DNA of 34,028 nt from JAAZDN01 sp964440875. Its GTDB lineage: Bacteria > Bacillota_I > Bacilli_A > Erysipelotrichales > Erysipelotrichaceae. The stretch spans positions 1 to 34,028 of the forward strand of contig CAYTTS010000004.1 in assembly GCA_964440875.1 (NCBI GenBank). Direction: 5' to 3'. A program made the position numbers and the translations under genes. The first letter of the stretch is position 1. The number at the start of each line of letters is the position of its first letter. The notes beneath the pieces are model-generated. The model was not told where the DNA came from and ran no database searches. It worked only from the letters and a program-made list of their open reading frames with translations. Of the stretch, positions 14,693-23,840 are shown piece after piece.

Positions 14693-15943
14693 ATGAAATT
14701 TATTGATGAATTAGTATGGAGAGGATTAGTAAAAGATGTTACTGATCTAGAAGGATTAAAAGAACGATTAGAAAAGCCAGCAACAGTTTACTGTGGGTTT
14801 GATCCAACGGCAGACTCACTACATGTTGGGCATATGCAACAAATAATGTTACTAAAAAGATATCAAGAAGAAGGACACCGTGTTATCGCTTTATGTGGTG
14901 GAGCAACAGGTATGATTGGTGATCCAAGACCAACAACAGAAAGATCGATGCAATCACTTGAAACTATTCAAGAAAACGTCGTTGCACTACGTGGACAATT
15001 ATCAAAGTTTATTGACTTAAGTGATCCAAGTAAGGGTGTTATTATGAATAACCATGACTGGTTAGGTGGACTTGGTGTCTTAGAATTCTTACGTGATTAT
15101 GGAAAACACTTTAATGTTAACTATATGTTAGCAAAAGATACAATTGCTTCAAGACTTTCAACAGGTATTTCATATACAGAATTTTCATATACAATTTTAC
15201 AAGCAATGGACTGGCTACACTTATACCAAGCTGAAAACTGTGAGATTCAAATAGGTGGATCAGATCAATGGGGTAATTTAACTTCAGGAACTGAGTTAAT
15301 TAGAAAAGTATTGGGTGATAAACATAAGGTTTATGGAATTACTTCACCATTAATTAATAAAGATGATGGTAGTAAGTTTGGTAAATCAGAAGGTGAGAAC
15401 ATTTGGCTAAATACTGAATATACAAATGCTTATGACTTCTACCAATTTTGGTTTAATACACCTGATACATCAATTATTGATTATATGAAACGCTTATCAA
15501 TGAAATCAGTTTCAGAAATTACTGAACTTGAAGAAGCTGTCGCAAGTGAGCCACACTTAAGAAAAGCTCAAAAAGCATTAGCAGAAGAGTTGACACTGTT
15601 AGTACATGGTGAAGAAGGTTTAAAACAAGCTCTAAATATTACACAAGTATTATTTGGTGGCGATATTAAATCATTAAATGTTACAGATATTAAGATTGGA
15701 CTTAAAGATGCACCTAAATATACATTAGATGGAGAACTAAACTTAGTTGATCTACTAATCGAAGCTAAAGTTGCCTCAAGTAAACGTGAAGCACGTGAGT
15801 TTATTAAAGGTAATGCTATCGCGATAAATGGTGATAAAGTTTTAGATACAGACTTAATAATTAATAAAGAATTAGCTTTAGGAGAAGAGTTAATTGTTAT
15901 TAAGCGTGGTAGAAAGAACTATTATATCGTAGAAATTGCATAA
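14693..15943 (+). CDS. tyrS: Tyrosyl-tRNA synthetase
   Basis: This class I synthetase charges tRNA-Tyr. The 416 residues are typical of the bacterial TyrS form. The HIGH motif is HVGH (44-47) after YCGFDPTADSL. The KMSKS motif appears as KFGKS (228-232), the usual TyrS variant. The tyrosine-binding region has QIGGSDQWGN. A C-terminal S4 RNA-binding domain is present (about 350-416, VASSKREAREFIKGNAIAINGD). AGAAGGAGAAT precedes the ATG. Expression is governed by the T-box directly upstream. There is no terminator before the lipoprotein gene that follows. Confidence 0.98.
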   Translation: MKFIDELVWRGLVKDVTDLEGLKERLEKPATVYCGFDPTADSLHVGHMQQIMLLKRYQEEGHRVIALCGGATGMIGDPRPTTERSMQSLETIQENVVALRGQLSKFIDLSDPSKGVIMNNHDWLGGLGVLEFLRDYGKHFNVNYMLAKDTIASRLSTGISYTEFSYTILQAMDWLHLYQAENCEIQIGGSDQWGNLTSGTELIRKVLGDKHKVYGITSPLINKDDGSKFGKSEGENIWLNTEYTNAYDFYQFWFNTPDTSIIDYMKRLSMKSVSEITELEEAVASEPHLRKAQKALAEELTLLVHGEEGLKQALNITQVLFGGDIKSLNVTDIKIGLKDAPKYTLDGELNLVDLLIEAKVASSKREAREFIKGNAIAINGDKVLDTDLIINKELALGEELIVIKRGRKNYYIVEIA

Positions 15944-15958
15944 GATAATACTTAATAA

Positions 15959-15967
15959 TGTTATAAT
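15959..15967 (+). promoter_or_regulatory. Possible promoter of the lipoprotein-murJ-rsuA unit
   Basis: TGTTATAAT (15959-15967) is an extended -10 with perfect TATAAT in the 41-base gap after tyrS. The nearest -35-like TTGCAT (15936-15941) is 20 bases away, which is too far for good use. Confidence 0.45.
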
Positions 15968-15984
15968 AGTTAAGAGGTGTTTTA

Positions 15985-16521
15985 ATGAAAAACAAATACA
16001 TATTAATATTAATATTTATCTTAATAATTAGTGGATGTAGTGATGATAGTAGCCGTAATGAATTACTTTTAAGTAAGTATGAAACTGCTTATGGTGAACT
16101 TATTGAAAATGATACATACACAAGTAACTCAGACCTCTTTGATTTAGAAGTAGTTGTTAATAAAATCAAAGAAGGTGAGTTTCGAGTTGATGTTATTTTA
16201 GATAAACCACAGATGGCAATGTACAATGTTCAAATGCTGATGGAGATAAACTCAACAGGAGTTGCTCAATATGATGAAGTACTTCCATCACTTGGTATCG
16301 TAGATGATACACAATATAATTTAATACCTTATCAATCAAATGTTGAAAATGGCTTTTATTCAGGACTTGTTTTAAGTGGAATTAGCGATAAGAGTAGTGG
16401 TGAAATTACCTTAATGATTCAATGGACTGATTATGCCGCAACTAAGGTATTTGATGAATTTATAAAACTAGAATATAGTGAAAAAGATATAGTTGAGTTA
16501 GAGGATGATGGTAATGAGTAA
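15985..16521 (+). CDS. Putative lipoprotein upstream of murJ
   Basis: The 178-residue protein has a lipoprotein signal: MKNK, a run of I/L/F residues, and the lipobox ISGC with the cysteine at position 18. The mature part appears beta-rich (DLEVVVNKIKEGEFRVDVIL, then GEITLMIQWTDYAATKVF) and may form one extracytoplasmic beta-sandwich domain; no family is recognised. AAGAGGTG precedes the ATG. Its 3' end overlaps the start of the flippase gene, so the two are co-translated. A cell-surface role tied to envelope assembly is suggested only by this pairing. Confidence 0.8.
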   Translation: MKNKYILILIFILIISGCSDDSSRNELLLSKYETAYGELIENDTYTSNSDLFDLEVVVNKIKEGEFRVDVILDKPQMAMYNVQMLMEINSTGVAQYDEVLPSLGIVDDTQYNLIPYQSNVENGFYSGLVLSGISDKSSGEITLMIQWTDYAATKVFDEFIKLEYSEKDIVELEDDGNE

Positions 16522-18142
16522 ATCAAAAAAGAATAGTCTTTTAGTAGGAGGACTAACTAGTACTGCTGGTCTTTTTATTACGAAGGCAATTGGTCTTTTA
16601 TATGTAGCACCATTTAGATCAATGGTTGGCTCTGAAAACTATGTTTACTATGCAGCGGGCTATGAATTATATGACTTGATGCTAACGATATCACTAGCCG
16701 GCTTACCATTTGCGATCGCTGCACTTGTCTCAAAATATATGGAAAAAGAAGATTATAAATCAGTTATGTTAGTAAAAAAATTATCCCAAGGTCTACTTGG
16801 GGTTTTTGGTTTTATTGCCGCAACTGTTGTACTTATCTTTATTAATCAATTTATTGGCACTCGTGGAAATATTACACTAGAACAGGCAACAATTTATAAG
16901 AATGTCTATATGCTAATGACACTATCGATCTTTACAGTTCCACTATTAAGTTCCTATCGTGGCTTTTTCCAAGGAATCAAAGATTATAGCACTTATTCGA
17001 TATCTCAAGTAATTGAACAAGTAGTTCGCGTTCTCTTTTTACTGGGACTAGGCTTCTTGGCTGTTTATGTCTTTAAGACTGATAGTATATATGCCGTTTA
17101 TGGTGCATTAATAGCTACTTTCTTATCAGCCTTTGTCGCAATTATATACTTTGCAATTATCAAACGTGAGAAGATTGTTGAGGTTGATAACTTAAGTAAG
17201 TATCAAGTAAGTGAAGCTGTTGCAGTTAAGGATTTAGCGATTGAGTTATTTATCTTCGCAATTCCTTATTTAATTTCAGTAATTTTATCTAATAGATTTG
17301 GATTCTCTAATATGTTTTTACTACCTAATGCATTACAAGACTTTGGCTATAATGTTTTAGAAACACAAATATATACCTCACTTATTACAAATGAGACTGT
17401 TAAATTAATTGGGATACCAACAGTTCTTGCTACTGGATTTTCTGTAGCGGTTATTCCTGAGATGAGTCAAGCTTTAGTTAGACTTGATTATCCAACGATT
17501 CAAAAAAATATTCGCTCAGCTATTGAGTCAGTTATGTATATTGGTCTTCCAGTCTTTTGTGCAATGTACTTTTTATCAGATGAAATATATTATATTTTGT
17601 TTGGTGGTAGTGCAGAGTTTATTAAGATGGGTGGAGATGTAACAAAACTACATGTCTTCTATGGAGCAGTATCGCTTTTAACACCAGTTATTGTTTCAAT
17701 GATGTTAACATTGAGATTACAAAGATATACATTGGCCTATTTAGCGATTACTTTTGTTTTAAACTTTATACTACTAAATCCATTAGTAAGTAAACTAGGG
17801 TGGTCAGGGGCTATTATTACAAATATTATTACATCCCTAATTTTTATATCATTATCACTCTATAAGATTGTTGTTACTTATAAGGTTAAATTTAAGTATA
17901 CAGTTAGGAAGATAGTATTAATGTTATTATCACTAATACCAATGTATTTAGTTTACTTTGTATTAAGATTACTTAAGTTACCGGTATTTGGTATTAATAA
18001 AGTGTTAGGAATATTTACTTTAGGTATTTATGGTTTATCGATGTTATTAGTTTATATGCTTGTAACAAATTATTTATACCTTCTACAGTCGATATTAAAG
18101 ATTGATTTTAGAAATATGATTAATAAGGTGATTAAGAAATGA
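16514..18142 (+). CDS. murJ: MurJ/YtgP-type lipid II flippase (MATE-like, polysaccharide transporter family)
   Basis: This multispan membrane protein has about 14 predicted helices in 542 residues. The start GGLTSTAGLFITKAIGLLYVAPF and the segment SSYRGFFQGIKDY are characteristic of the YtgP/SpoVB group of MOP-superfamily exporters. YtgP is the MurJ of Bacillus, moving lipid II across the membrane for peptidoglycan synthesis. Neighbours support this: in Bacillus ytgP is followed by an RsuA-like gene, as here. ATG 16514 is chosen because GAGG at 16501-16504 is then 9 bases away; ATGs at 16505 and 16508 lie too close to it. The start overlaps the lipoprotein gene by 8 bases, and the TGA stop overlaps the rsuA ATG (ATGA). 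Confidence 0.88.
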   Translation: MSKSKKNSLLVGGLTSTAGLFITKAIGLLYVAPFRSMVGSENYVYYAAGYELYDLMLTISLAGLPFAIAALVSKYMEKEDYKSVMLVKKLSQGLLGVFGFIAATVVLIFINQFIGTRGNITLEQATIYKNVYMLMTLSIFTVPLLSSYRGFFQGIKDYSTYSISQVIEQVVRVLFLLGLGFLAVYVFKTDSIYAVYGALIATFLSAFVAIIYFAIIKREKIVEVDNLSKYQVSEAVAVKDLAIELFIFAIPYLISVILSNRFGFSNMFLLPNALQDFGYNVLETQIYTSLITNETVKLIGIPTVLATGFSVAVIPEMSQALVRLDYPTIQKNIRSAIESVMYIGLPVFCAMYFLSDEIYYILFGGSAEFIKMGGDVTKLHVFYGAVSLLTPVIVSMMLTLRLQRYTLAYLAITFVLNFILLNPLVSKLGWSGAIITNIITSLIFISLSLYKIVVTYKVKFKYTVRKIVLMLLSLIPMYLVYFVLRLLKLPVFGINKVLGIFTLGIYGLSMLLVYMLVTNYLYLLQSILKIDFRNMINKVIKK

Positions 18143-18831
18143 GATTAGATAAATTTTTAGCTCATAATGGTTATGGTAGTCGTAATGATGCAAAAAAGAT
18201 CATTAAGGCTAAGTTAGTTAGTGTTAATAATGAAGTCGTTACTAAGGCGACTTATAAAGTTGATATTAATAATGATTTAGTTACTGTAGATAATGTGGAG
18301 ATTCATTACTTTGAGAAAGTCTACTACATGCTAAATAAACCAGCTGGCTACATCTGTTCACATTATTCAAATTTATATCCATCTGTTATTGATTTGATTG
18401 ATACAGTTAGAGATGACTTAATAATGGTGGGGCGCTTAGATGTTGATACAGAGGGATTATTATTAATAACAAATGATGGTAAGTTCTCGCATAATGTTAT
18501 TCATGGTAAAAAAGATGTTTATAAAACATACTATGTTGAACTTAAAGATAATTATGATGAGTCTTATACCAAAGATTTAGAAGCGGGAATCTTAATGGAT
18601 GAGGATATCTTAAAGCCAGCTTTTGTTGAATTGATTAGTGATAAGTCATTATACTTAAGTATTGCTGAGGGGAAATATCATCAGGTTAAGCGGATGATGA
18701 ATTATGCAAATAATGAAGTTACTTATTTAAAGCGTATTAAGATCGGTAATCTTGATCTAGATGAAAGTTTAGACTTAGGTGAGTACCGTGATTTAAGTGA
18801 AAATGAGATTGAAGAACTATTGAGTAAATAG
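18139..18831 (+). CDS. rsuA: RsuA-family 16S rRNA pseudouridine synthase
   Basis: The 230-residue protein starts with an S4 RNA-binding domain (MRLDKFLAHNGYGSRNDAKK). The pseudouridine synthase fold follows, with the motif GRLDVDTEGLLL; the catalytic aspartate is D101. The size and the YHQVKRMM motif fit RsuA, which makes pseudouridine 516 in 16S rRNA, rather than the longer RluB. It overlaps murJ by four bases. The last codons form the left arm of its own terminator and the stop codon lies in the right arm. Confidence 0.93.
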   Translation: MRLDKFLAHNGYGSRNDAKKIIKAKLVSVNNEVVTKATYKVDINNDLVTVDNVEIHYFEKVYYMLNKPAGYICSHYSNLYPSVIDLIDTVRDDLIMVGRLDVDTEGLLLITNDGKFSHNVIHGKKDVYKTYYVELKDNYDESYTKDLEAGILMDEDILKPAFVELISDKSLYLSIAEGKYHQVKRMMNYANNEVTYLKRIKIGNLDLDESLDLGEYRDLSENEIEELLSK

Positions 18832-18840
18832 TTCTTTTTT
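18812..18840 (+). terminator. Terminator embedded in the 3' end of rsuA
   Basis: A 10-bp stem AAGAACTATT (18812-18821) / AATAGTTCTT (18827-18836) has the loop GAGTA and runs into T's. The rsuA stop TAG (18829-18831) is inside the right arm. Confidence 0.8.
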
Positions 18841-18855
18841 ATTTAGCTAATAAAA

Positions 18856-18885
18856 AAAGATATTAGCCAATTGACTAATATCTTT
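18856..18885 (-). terminator. Terminator of rpsD
   Basis: The arms AAAGATATTAG (18856-18866) and CTAATATCTTT (18875-18885) make an 11-bp stem with an 8-base loop. On the minus strand it is followed by a T run (the A's at 18852-18858). It lies just after the rpsD stop and is separate from the rsuA terminator 16 bases away. Confidence 0.85.
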
Positions 18886-18894
18886 AATGGATTA

Positions 18895-19500
18895 TTATTT
18901 AGAGTAGAACTCAACGATTAATGCTTCTTCGATTTCAGCATTTAATTCGCTACGTTCAGGTAATCTAACGTATTTTCCTTTTTTAGTATCTGCATCAAAT
19001 TCTACGAAGTCAACAATTGAACTTCTTGCTTCTAATGCTTCATTAATTACTTTTAAGTTTTTTGATTTATCTTTAACTTCGATAACTTGTCCAACTTTTA
19101 CTGAGTATGATGGGATATCTAATTTTTTACCATCTACTAAGATGTGACCGTGGTTAACTAATTGTCTAGCACCTTGTCTTGTTGTTGCAAGTCCCATACG
19201 GTAAACGATGTTGTCTAATCTTGATTCTAGTGCAACTAAGAATAGTTCACCAGTAACTCCTTCTCTTTTCGCAACTTTTACGAATGTGTTGTGGAATTGT
19301 CTTTCGTTTAATCCGTACATGTAACGAACTCTTTGTTTCTCTCTTAACTGTAGTCCGTACTCAGATAATTTCTTTCTTCTAGCGTTTGGTCCATGTTGAC
19401 CAGGCGCATAGTTTCTTCTTACTAATTCTTCACCAGTCTCTAATGTTGAGAAGCTTAATCTACGAGATTTCTTCCAAACTGGTCCTGTATAACGTGCCAT
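18895..19500 (-). CDS. rpsD: 30S ribosomal protein S4
   Basis: S4 is a primary binder of 16S rRNA that starts assembly of the 30S body. The 201 residues match the Firmicute form without the zinc cysteines (MARYTGPVWKKSRRLSFSTL). The S4 domain lies near 90-155 (SRLDNIVYRMGLATTRQGAR, then VNHGHILVDGKKLDIPSY). The C-terminus VEFYSK is the usual end. AGAGGAGG precedes the ATG. It is monocistronic, convergent to rsuA and divergent from ezrA. A consensus promoter and a structured leader of about 157 bases precede it. Confidence 0.98.
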   Translation of the reverse strand: MARYTGPVWKKSRRLSFSTLETGEELVRRNYAPGQHGPNARRKKLSEYGLQLREKQRVRYMYGLNERQFHNTFVKVAKREGVTGELFLVALESRLDNIVYRMGLATTRQGARQLVNHGHILVDGKKLDIPSYSVKVGQVIEVKDKSKNLKVINEALEARSSIVDFVEFDADTKKGKYVRLPERSELNAEIEEALIVEFYSK

Positions 19501-19657
19501 ATTTATTCCTCCTCTATTGGATATGAAATAAAACGAATAACTTCTATGAATGATTTGTCAGTGTTAGGGTTCGCCGCGAGCAGATGGTTACTACCTTCCC
19601 TAAATATCAGCACCAACAATAAACATCACATATAGATATCTACTGCTTTATTCACGC
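19501..19657 (-). ncRNA. Structured rpsD leader, candidate S4-binding autoregulatory RNA
   Basis: Between the predicted transcription start near 19657 and the rpsD ATG, the leader contains a GC-rich island (19564-19603) that is unusual for this AT-rich DNA. It can form a stem pairing TTAGGG (19564-19569) with CCCTAA (19598-19603) around a smaller GGT-TACT-ACC hairpin (19586-19595). An outer pairing of GAATAA with TTATTC, near the two ends of the leader, is possible. Autogenous control of rpsD by S4 through a leader RNA is established in Bacillus. Its identity here rests on position and pairing, not on a covariance search. Confidence 0.75.
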
Positions 19658-19663
19658 TAGACA

Positions 19664-19692
19664 ATAATACCAAATATCTACTCTTGTGTCAA
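19664..19692 (-). promoter_or_regulatory. Promoter of rpsD
   Basis: On the minus strand a perfect TTGACA (19692-19687), a 17-base spacer and TATTAT (19669-19664) form a strong vegetative promoter, as expected for a ribosomal protein gene. The remaining divergent region up to ezrA (19693-19760) is AT-rich; TATAAA at 19724-19729 may be part of the ezrA promoter, without a clear -35. Confidence 0.88.
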
Positions 19693-19760
19693 ATGAAACT
19701 ACTAGATAAATCTTAATAAATACTATAAAATGTGTTACAATATTTAAGAGGTGTATGCAG

Positions 19761-21500
19761 ATGGAAAGAGTACTAGAATTGTTTCAAGAATTTATCCAAA
19801 ATAAATGGTTATGGCTTGTCCTATTAGCCTTTTTAATAATAAGTATTATCTTATTAATTAGAAAGAGTAAACAAGTAAAAAATGTATCGGAATTAATTAC
19901 TTCACTGGAGACAGATTATAACACGATTAAAAGTATGCCTTTAACATTTAAATTAAATAAGGCAAGATCGCTTGCTAAAGTTAATGATATTATTGAAAAG
20001 GATATTGAAGGCTATGTTGAGAGTTATGAAGCTATTCAAAAATCAATCAATCGCATGGATACACTTTTTGAAGATGCTAATGAAGCACTTGAGAGTGATC
20101 AGTTAGATATATCTGAAACCTATGCTGAAGAGATTTCAAACTTAATTAGTATCACTTTAAAAAATGTTACTAAGTTAAATGAGAAATTAGATAGTGTTTT
20201 AGAACAAGAGTTAAAGTTAAGATCTGAAGTTACTGACTATAAAGAACGCTTTAGAAATATCAAAGAAACACTTATTAAGCGTGATGGTGTTTTAAATTTT
20301 AGTGAAGATGTATTAAAAGAGTATACGAGTAATGCTGAAAATGAATTTAGCGCCTTTGATGAGTGGATGTTTATTTCTGAGTTTGATAAGGCTGAAGCTT
20401 CACTTGAGAAGATTGATCAAGTATTATCGAAGTTAGATGAAATGTTATTTGAACTTCCGGAACTATTACCAGTTGCTAAAGAGATTATTCCAAATAAAAT
20501 CGCAACTGTATCAGAATTGTATGCAGAGGTTATGGATACAAATTTATACTTAGATGATTTAAATGTTACTCAGTCGCTATCAGTTATCTCAACATCATTA
20601 AGTGATGACTTAAGTGATCTTCGTTTAGGTCAAGTGAGTAAAGTTAAAGAGAGTTTAGAAAACTCTAGTAAAGATTTAGATAGTTTAGCTGAAAAATTAA
20701 AGTTAGAGTTAGAATCTAATGAGCAATTAATATTATTAAATCAAACAGTTAAGGATAACCTACGAGAAATAAATACTAATTTAAAGAAAACAGAAGTTTT
20801 ATATAATGATTTAAGTAGTCGTTATCAATTTGATAAGTTTTATTCAACGCTATCAGATTTAAAACTTAAGGCTGATAATTTATCAAATGAAAATTATAGT
20901 TTAATGGATAGTTTTAAATCTAAAATGGCAGTTAGTAAAATGTTAAGTGAGTTAAATGACTTTAATAGTAAGTTAGTTCAAACGAAACTTGATATTGAAA
21001 AATTAAAGAATGATATAAATGAAATAATCTCGGAAGAAAGTCGTGCTGAAAAACAATTATTAAAATTATACTTAATTATCAATGAAGTAAGTGTAAAAAT
21101 TAATAGTCATCAAATACCTGCAATATCTGAGGATTACCAAGAAGATGTCTTAATAGCGAAAGAACATATTAGAAATATTGAAAATATACTAGCTGAAGAA
21201 ACATTAAATGTTAGTCTATTAAATAAGACATTAAATGAGTCAATTGACTACATTTATAAGTTATATAATAATGTTAATAATATAATCGGTATGGCACTAA
21301 TGGTTGAAAATGCCATTGTCTTCGCAAATAGATACCGTAGTAATAGTCCAATCGTTGATAGTGAATTAACTAAGGGTGAAATCTACTTTAGAAATGGTGA
21401 GTACACACAAGCACTAACGACAGTACTTGCTGTTGTGGAGAAACTACATCCAGATGACTATGAGAAAATGATAAGAGAGAATTCAATTAATGACATATAA
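19761..21500 (+). CDS. ezrA: Septation ring formation regulator EzrA
   Basis: EzrA is a membrane-anchored regulator of the FtsZ ring that prevents extra polar rings and helps place cell-wall synthases. The protein has an outside N-terminus, one membrane helix (about 15-33, KWLWLVLLAFLIISIILLI) and over 500 residues of charged coiled coil arranged in spectrin-like helices, with the usual end region MALMVENAIVFANRYRS. At 579 residues it is near the normal 560-580. ATG 19761 is preferred to ATG 19755, because AGAGGTG at 19747-19753 leaves only one base before the latter. It lies beside rpsD and in front of iscS-thiI, as in Bacillus. The next gene begins 11 bases before its stop. Confidence 0.94.
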   Translation: MERVLELFQEFIQNKWLWLVLLAFLIISIILLIRKSKQVKNVSELITSLETDYNTIKSMPLTFKLNKARSLAKVNDIIEKDIEGYVESYEAIQKSINRMDTLFEDANEALESDQLDISETYAEEISNLISITLKNVTKLNEKLDSVLEQELKLRSEVTDYKERFRNIKETLIKRDGVLNFSEDVLKEYTSNAENEFSAFDEWMFISEFDKAEASLEKIDQVLSKLDEMLFELPELLPVAKEIIPNKIATVSELYAEVMDTNLYLDDLNVTQSLSVISTSLSDDLSDLRLGQVSKVKESLENSSKDLDSLAEKLKLELESNEQLILLNQTVKDNLREINTNLKKTEVLYNDLSSRYQFDKFYSTLSDLKLKADNLSNENYSLMDSFKSKMAVSKMLSELNDFNSKLVQTKLDIEKLKNDINEIISEESRAEKQLLKLYLIINEVSVKINSHQIPAISEDYQEDVLIAKEHIRNIENILAEETLNVSLLNKTLNESIDYIYKLYNNVNNIIGMALMVENAIVFANRYRSNSPIVDSELTKGEIYFRNGEYTQALTTVLAVVEKLHPDDYEKMIRENSINDI

Positions 21501-22635
21501 GAAAACTTTATATTTAGATAATACGAGTACAAATCCAATTGATCCTGAAGTATTAGCTACATATAATAAAGTATTAAAAGAGTATTATGCTAACAGTGGG
21601 GCGATTCATAGTTTAGGTCGTACTGTTAATAAACTTCATAGTAAATCAAGATCTGAAATTCTAGATCTTTTAAATGTAAAGAACATGAATTTAATATTCA
21701 CATCAGGGGCAACTGAGGCAAATAATACTGCCATTAAATCAGTTGCACTTGCTAATTTAGATAAGGGTAGACATGCGATTACAACTAAGGTTGAACATCC
21801 ATCTGTTTATAACTCGTTTAAGTTTTTAGAGGAATTCTTAGATTATGAGGTTACTTATTTAGACGTTGATGCTAAGGGAAATATTAATCCTGATGAGCTT
21901 AAAAAATCACTGAGAGCAGATACGGTGATAGTTTCGATTATGAATGTTAATAATGAGTTAGGAACAATTATTAAAACTAGTGATTGGACACGTATTGTTA
22001 AAGATAATTCTAAGGCCTTCACTCATAGTGATATGGTTCAAGCAATTGGTAATATTGATTTAGACTTTAAAGACCTAGATATGGCAAGCTTCTCAGCCCA
22101 TAAGATTAATGGAGTTAAGGGGAGTGGTTTTCTTTTAATAAGAGATTATATCAAAATGGTTCCACTGCTGTCAGGTGGCGATCAGGAGATGAATTTAAGA
22201 GCAGGTACAGAGAATGCGCCGGCAAATATTGTCTTAGCTAAGACAGTACGTTTAGCCTTAGAAAATAAGGATGAAAAAGTAAAGCATTTAAAGGTTTTAA
22301 ATGAATATTTCTATGAGCAAATTAAGCAGGTTGAAAATGTTAGAGTTAACTCACCACAAGATAATAGTGTCTATAATATTATTAATATTAGTGCTTTAAA
22401 TGTTGGAAGTGAGATTATGTTGAATGCTTTAAGTTTAAAGGACATTCATGTTAGTGCAGGATCAACTTGTCAAAGTGATTTAGATAAGTACTCAAGAGTT
22501 TTGGAAGCTTTAAATTTAGCTAAAGAGAATCAAGAGAGTAGAATAAGAATAAGTTTGAATAAGGATTTAGACTTAGCTGATATTGATTATATCGTTAATG
22601 CAATAAAGGAGATTAGTGAAAATTATGCAATTTAA
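21490..22635 (+). CDS. nifZ: Cysteine desulfurase (NifZ/IscS family)
   Basis: This PLP enzyme releases sulfur from cysteine as a bound persulfide. It has 381 residues. The PLP lysine is K205 in SAHKINGVKG, and the catalytic cysteine is C327 in AGSTCQSD. TSGATEANNTAI and TKVEHPSV are family signatures. It starts inside ezrA and overlaps thiI at its 3' end. This pairing is the same as Bacillus nifZ-thiI, where the desulfurase feeds ThiI for 4-thiouridine in tRNA. A general iron-sulfur role is less likely given the dedicated partner, but cannot be excluded. Confidence 0.92.
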   Translation: MTYKKTLYLDNTSTNPIDPEVLATYNKVLKEYYANSGAIHSLGRTVNKLHSKSRSEILDLLNVKNMNLIFTSGATEANNTAIKSVALANLDKGRHAITTKVEHPSVYNSFKFLEEFLDYEVTYLDVDAKGNINPDELKKSLRADTVIVSIMNVNNELGTIIKTSDWTRIVKDNSKAFTHSDMVQAIGNIDLDFKDLDMASFSAHKINGVKGSGFLLIRDYIKMVPLLSGGDQEMNLRAGTENAPANIVLAKTVRLALENKDEKVKHLKVLNEYFYEQIKQVENVRVNSPQDNSVYNIINISALNVGSEIMLNALSLKDIHVSAGSTCQSDLDKYSRVLEALNLAKENQESRIRISLNKDLDLADIDYIVNAIKEISENYAI

Positions 22636-23827
22636 ATATGAGTATATCTTAGTTCGTTATGGTGAATTAACGACTAAGGGTAAAAATAGAAAAGAGTTTG
22701 TTAATAAACTTTCAAGAAATATTAAAAATGCTCTTAAGGCATTTCCTAATTTAGAATATAAGATTACTTATGATCGTTTATATATTATTCTAAATGATGA
22801 AAACGAAGAGGAAATCGTTGAAATACTTGCGAAGATTTATGGTTTACAATCATTCTCACTTGCTGCAAAGGTTAAGACAGATATAAATGAAATAGTTGAT
22901 ACAGCATATGAGATGATTAAAGATGAAGATGAATCATTAACATTTAAAGTTTTAGCAAGAAGAAGATATAAGATGTTTGAACATACTTCGGATGCGATTA
23001 ACCGTTTAGTTGCTACTAAAATTTTACAAAATTCAAATCGTAAGGTTGATGTTAGAAACTATGACTTAGGTATCATCGTTGAAGTTGAAGAGCAACAAAC
23101 TTATGTAATGGCTAAGGTAATTAAAGGTTTAGGTGGTTATCCAACTGGTATATCTGGTAAAGCACATATGCTACTTTCAGGTGGAATTGACTCACCAGTA
23201 GCGGCGGCGCTTATGCAAAAACGTGGTTTATTTATTGAGGCAGTTCACTTTGCATCACCACCATATACTTCAGCTGAATCATTAAGTAAAGTAGAAAGAT
23301 TAGCTGCTAAATTAACAGTGAATCAAAAGCATTTAAGATTATTTACAGTTCCATTTACAAAACTGCAACTGGCTATTTATGATCATGTTGATGAGCCATA
23401 TGCAATCACGATTATGCGTCGTATGATGTTTAGGATTGCTGAAGAGTTGGCAGTTAAACAAAAATCATTAGCACTTGTTAGTGGTGAATCTTTAGGTCAA
23501 GTTGCTTCACAAACAGTTGAAAATATTAGTGTTATTAATAATGTTGTTAGTATGCCTGTCTTTAGACCATTAATTGGTAGTGATAAACTAGAGATTATTG
23601 ATCATGCTAAAAAGTTAGATACTTATGATATTAGTATTGAACCATATGATGATGCATGTACAATTTTCACACCTAAAAATCCAATTACTAAGGCTAAATT
23701 AGATATGTGTGAATTATATGAGAGTAAATTTGATTGGCAAACATTAGTTGCTGAGTGTGTCGAAAACGTTGATATTAAAGTATTGAAGTTTAGTGATAGC
23801 AGCGAAGAGTTTGAAGAATTATTTTAA
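22625..23827 (+). CDS. thiI: tRNA 4-thiouridine synthase ThiI (short form without rhodanese)
   Basis: ThiI adenylates U8 of tRNA and inserts sulfur. An N-terminal ferredoxin-like and THUMP region (about 1-165, YILVRYGELTTKGKNR) is followed by a PP-loop ATPase domain with SGGIDS at 185-190. The protein ends near residue 400, so the rhodanese domain of the E. coli type is missing, as in other Bacillales, which use the adjacent NifZ as sulfur donor. ATG 22625 matches the usual N-terminus. GTG 22616 is four bases after AGGAG and could also be used, adding three residues. Both starts lie inside the nifZ gene. Confidence 0.94.
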   Translation: MQFKYEYILVRYGELTTKGKNRKEFVNKLSRNIKNALKAFPNLEYKITYDRLYIILNDENEEEIVEILAKIYGLQSFSLAAKVKTDINEIVDTAYEMIKDEDESLTFKVLARRRYKMFEHTSDAINRLVATKILQNSNRKVDVRNYDLGIIVEVEEQQTYVMAKVIKGLGGYPTGISGKAHMLLSGGIDSPVAAALMQKRGLFIEAVHFASPPYTSAESLSKVERLAAKLTVNQKHLRLFTVPFTKLQLAIYDHVDEPYAITIMRRMMFRIAEELAVKQKSLALVSGESLGQVASQTVENISVINNVVSMPVFRPLIGSDKLEIIDHAKKLDTYDISIEPYDDACTIFTPKNPITKAKLDMCELYESKFDWQTLVAECVENVDIKVLKFSDSSEEFEELF

Positions 23828-23840
23828 GGAGTGGATATAA

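Noticed and set aside
19736..19741. TACAAT as -10 box of ezrA
   Set aside because: The transcription start would fall at the ribosome-binding site (19747-19753), which leaves no room for it in the mRNA.
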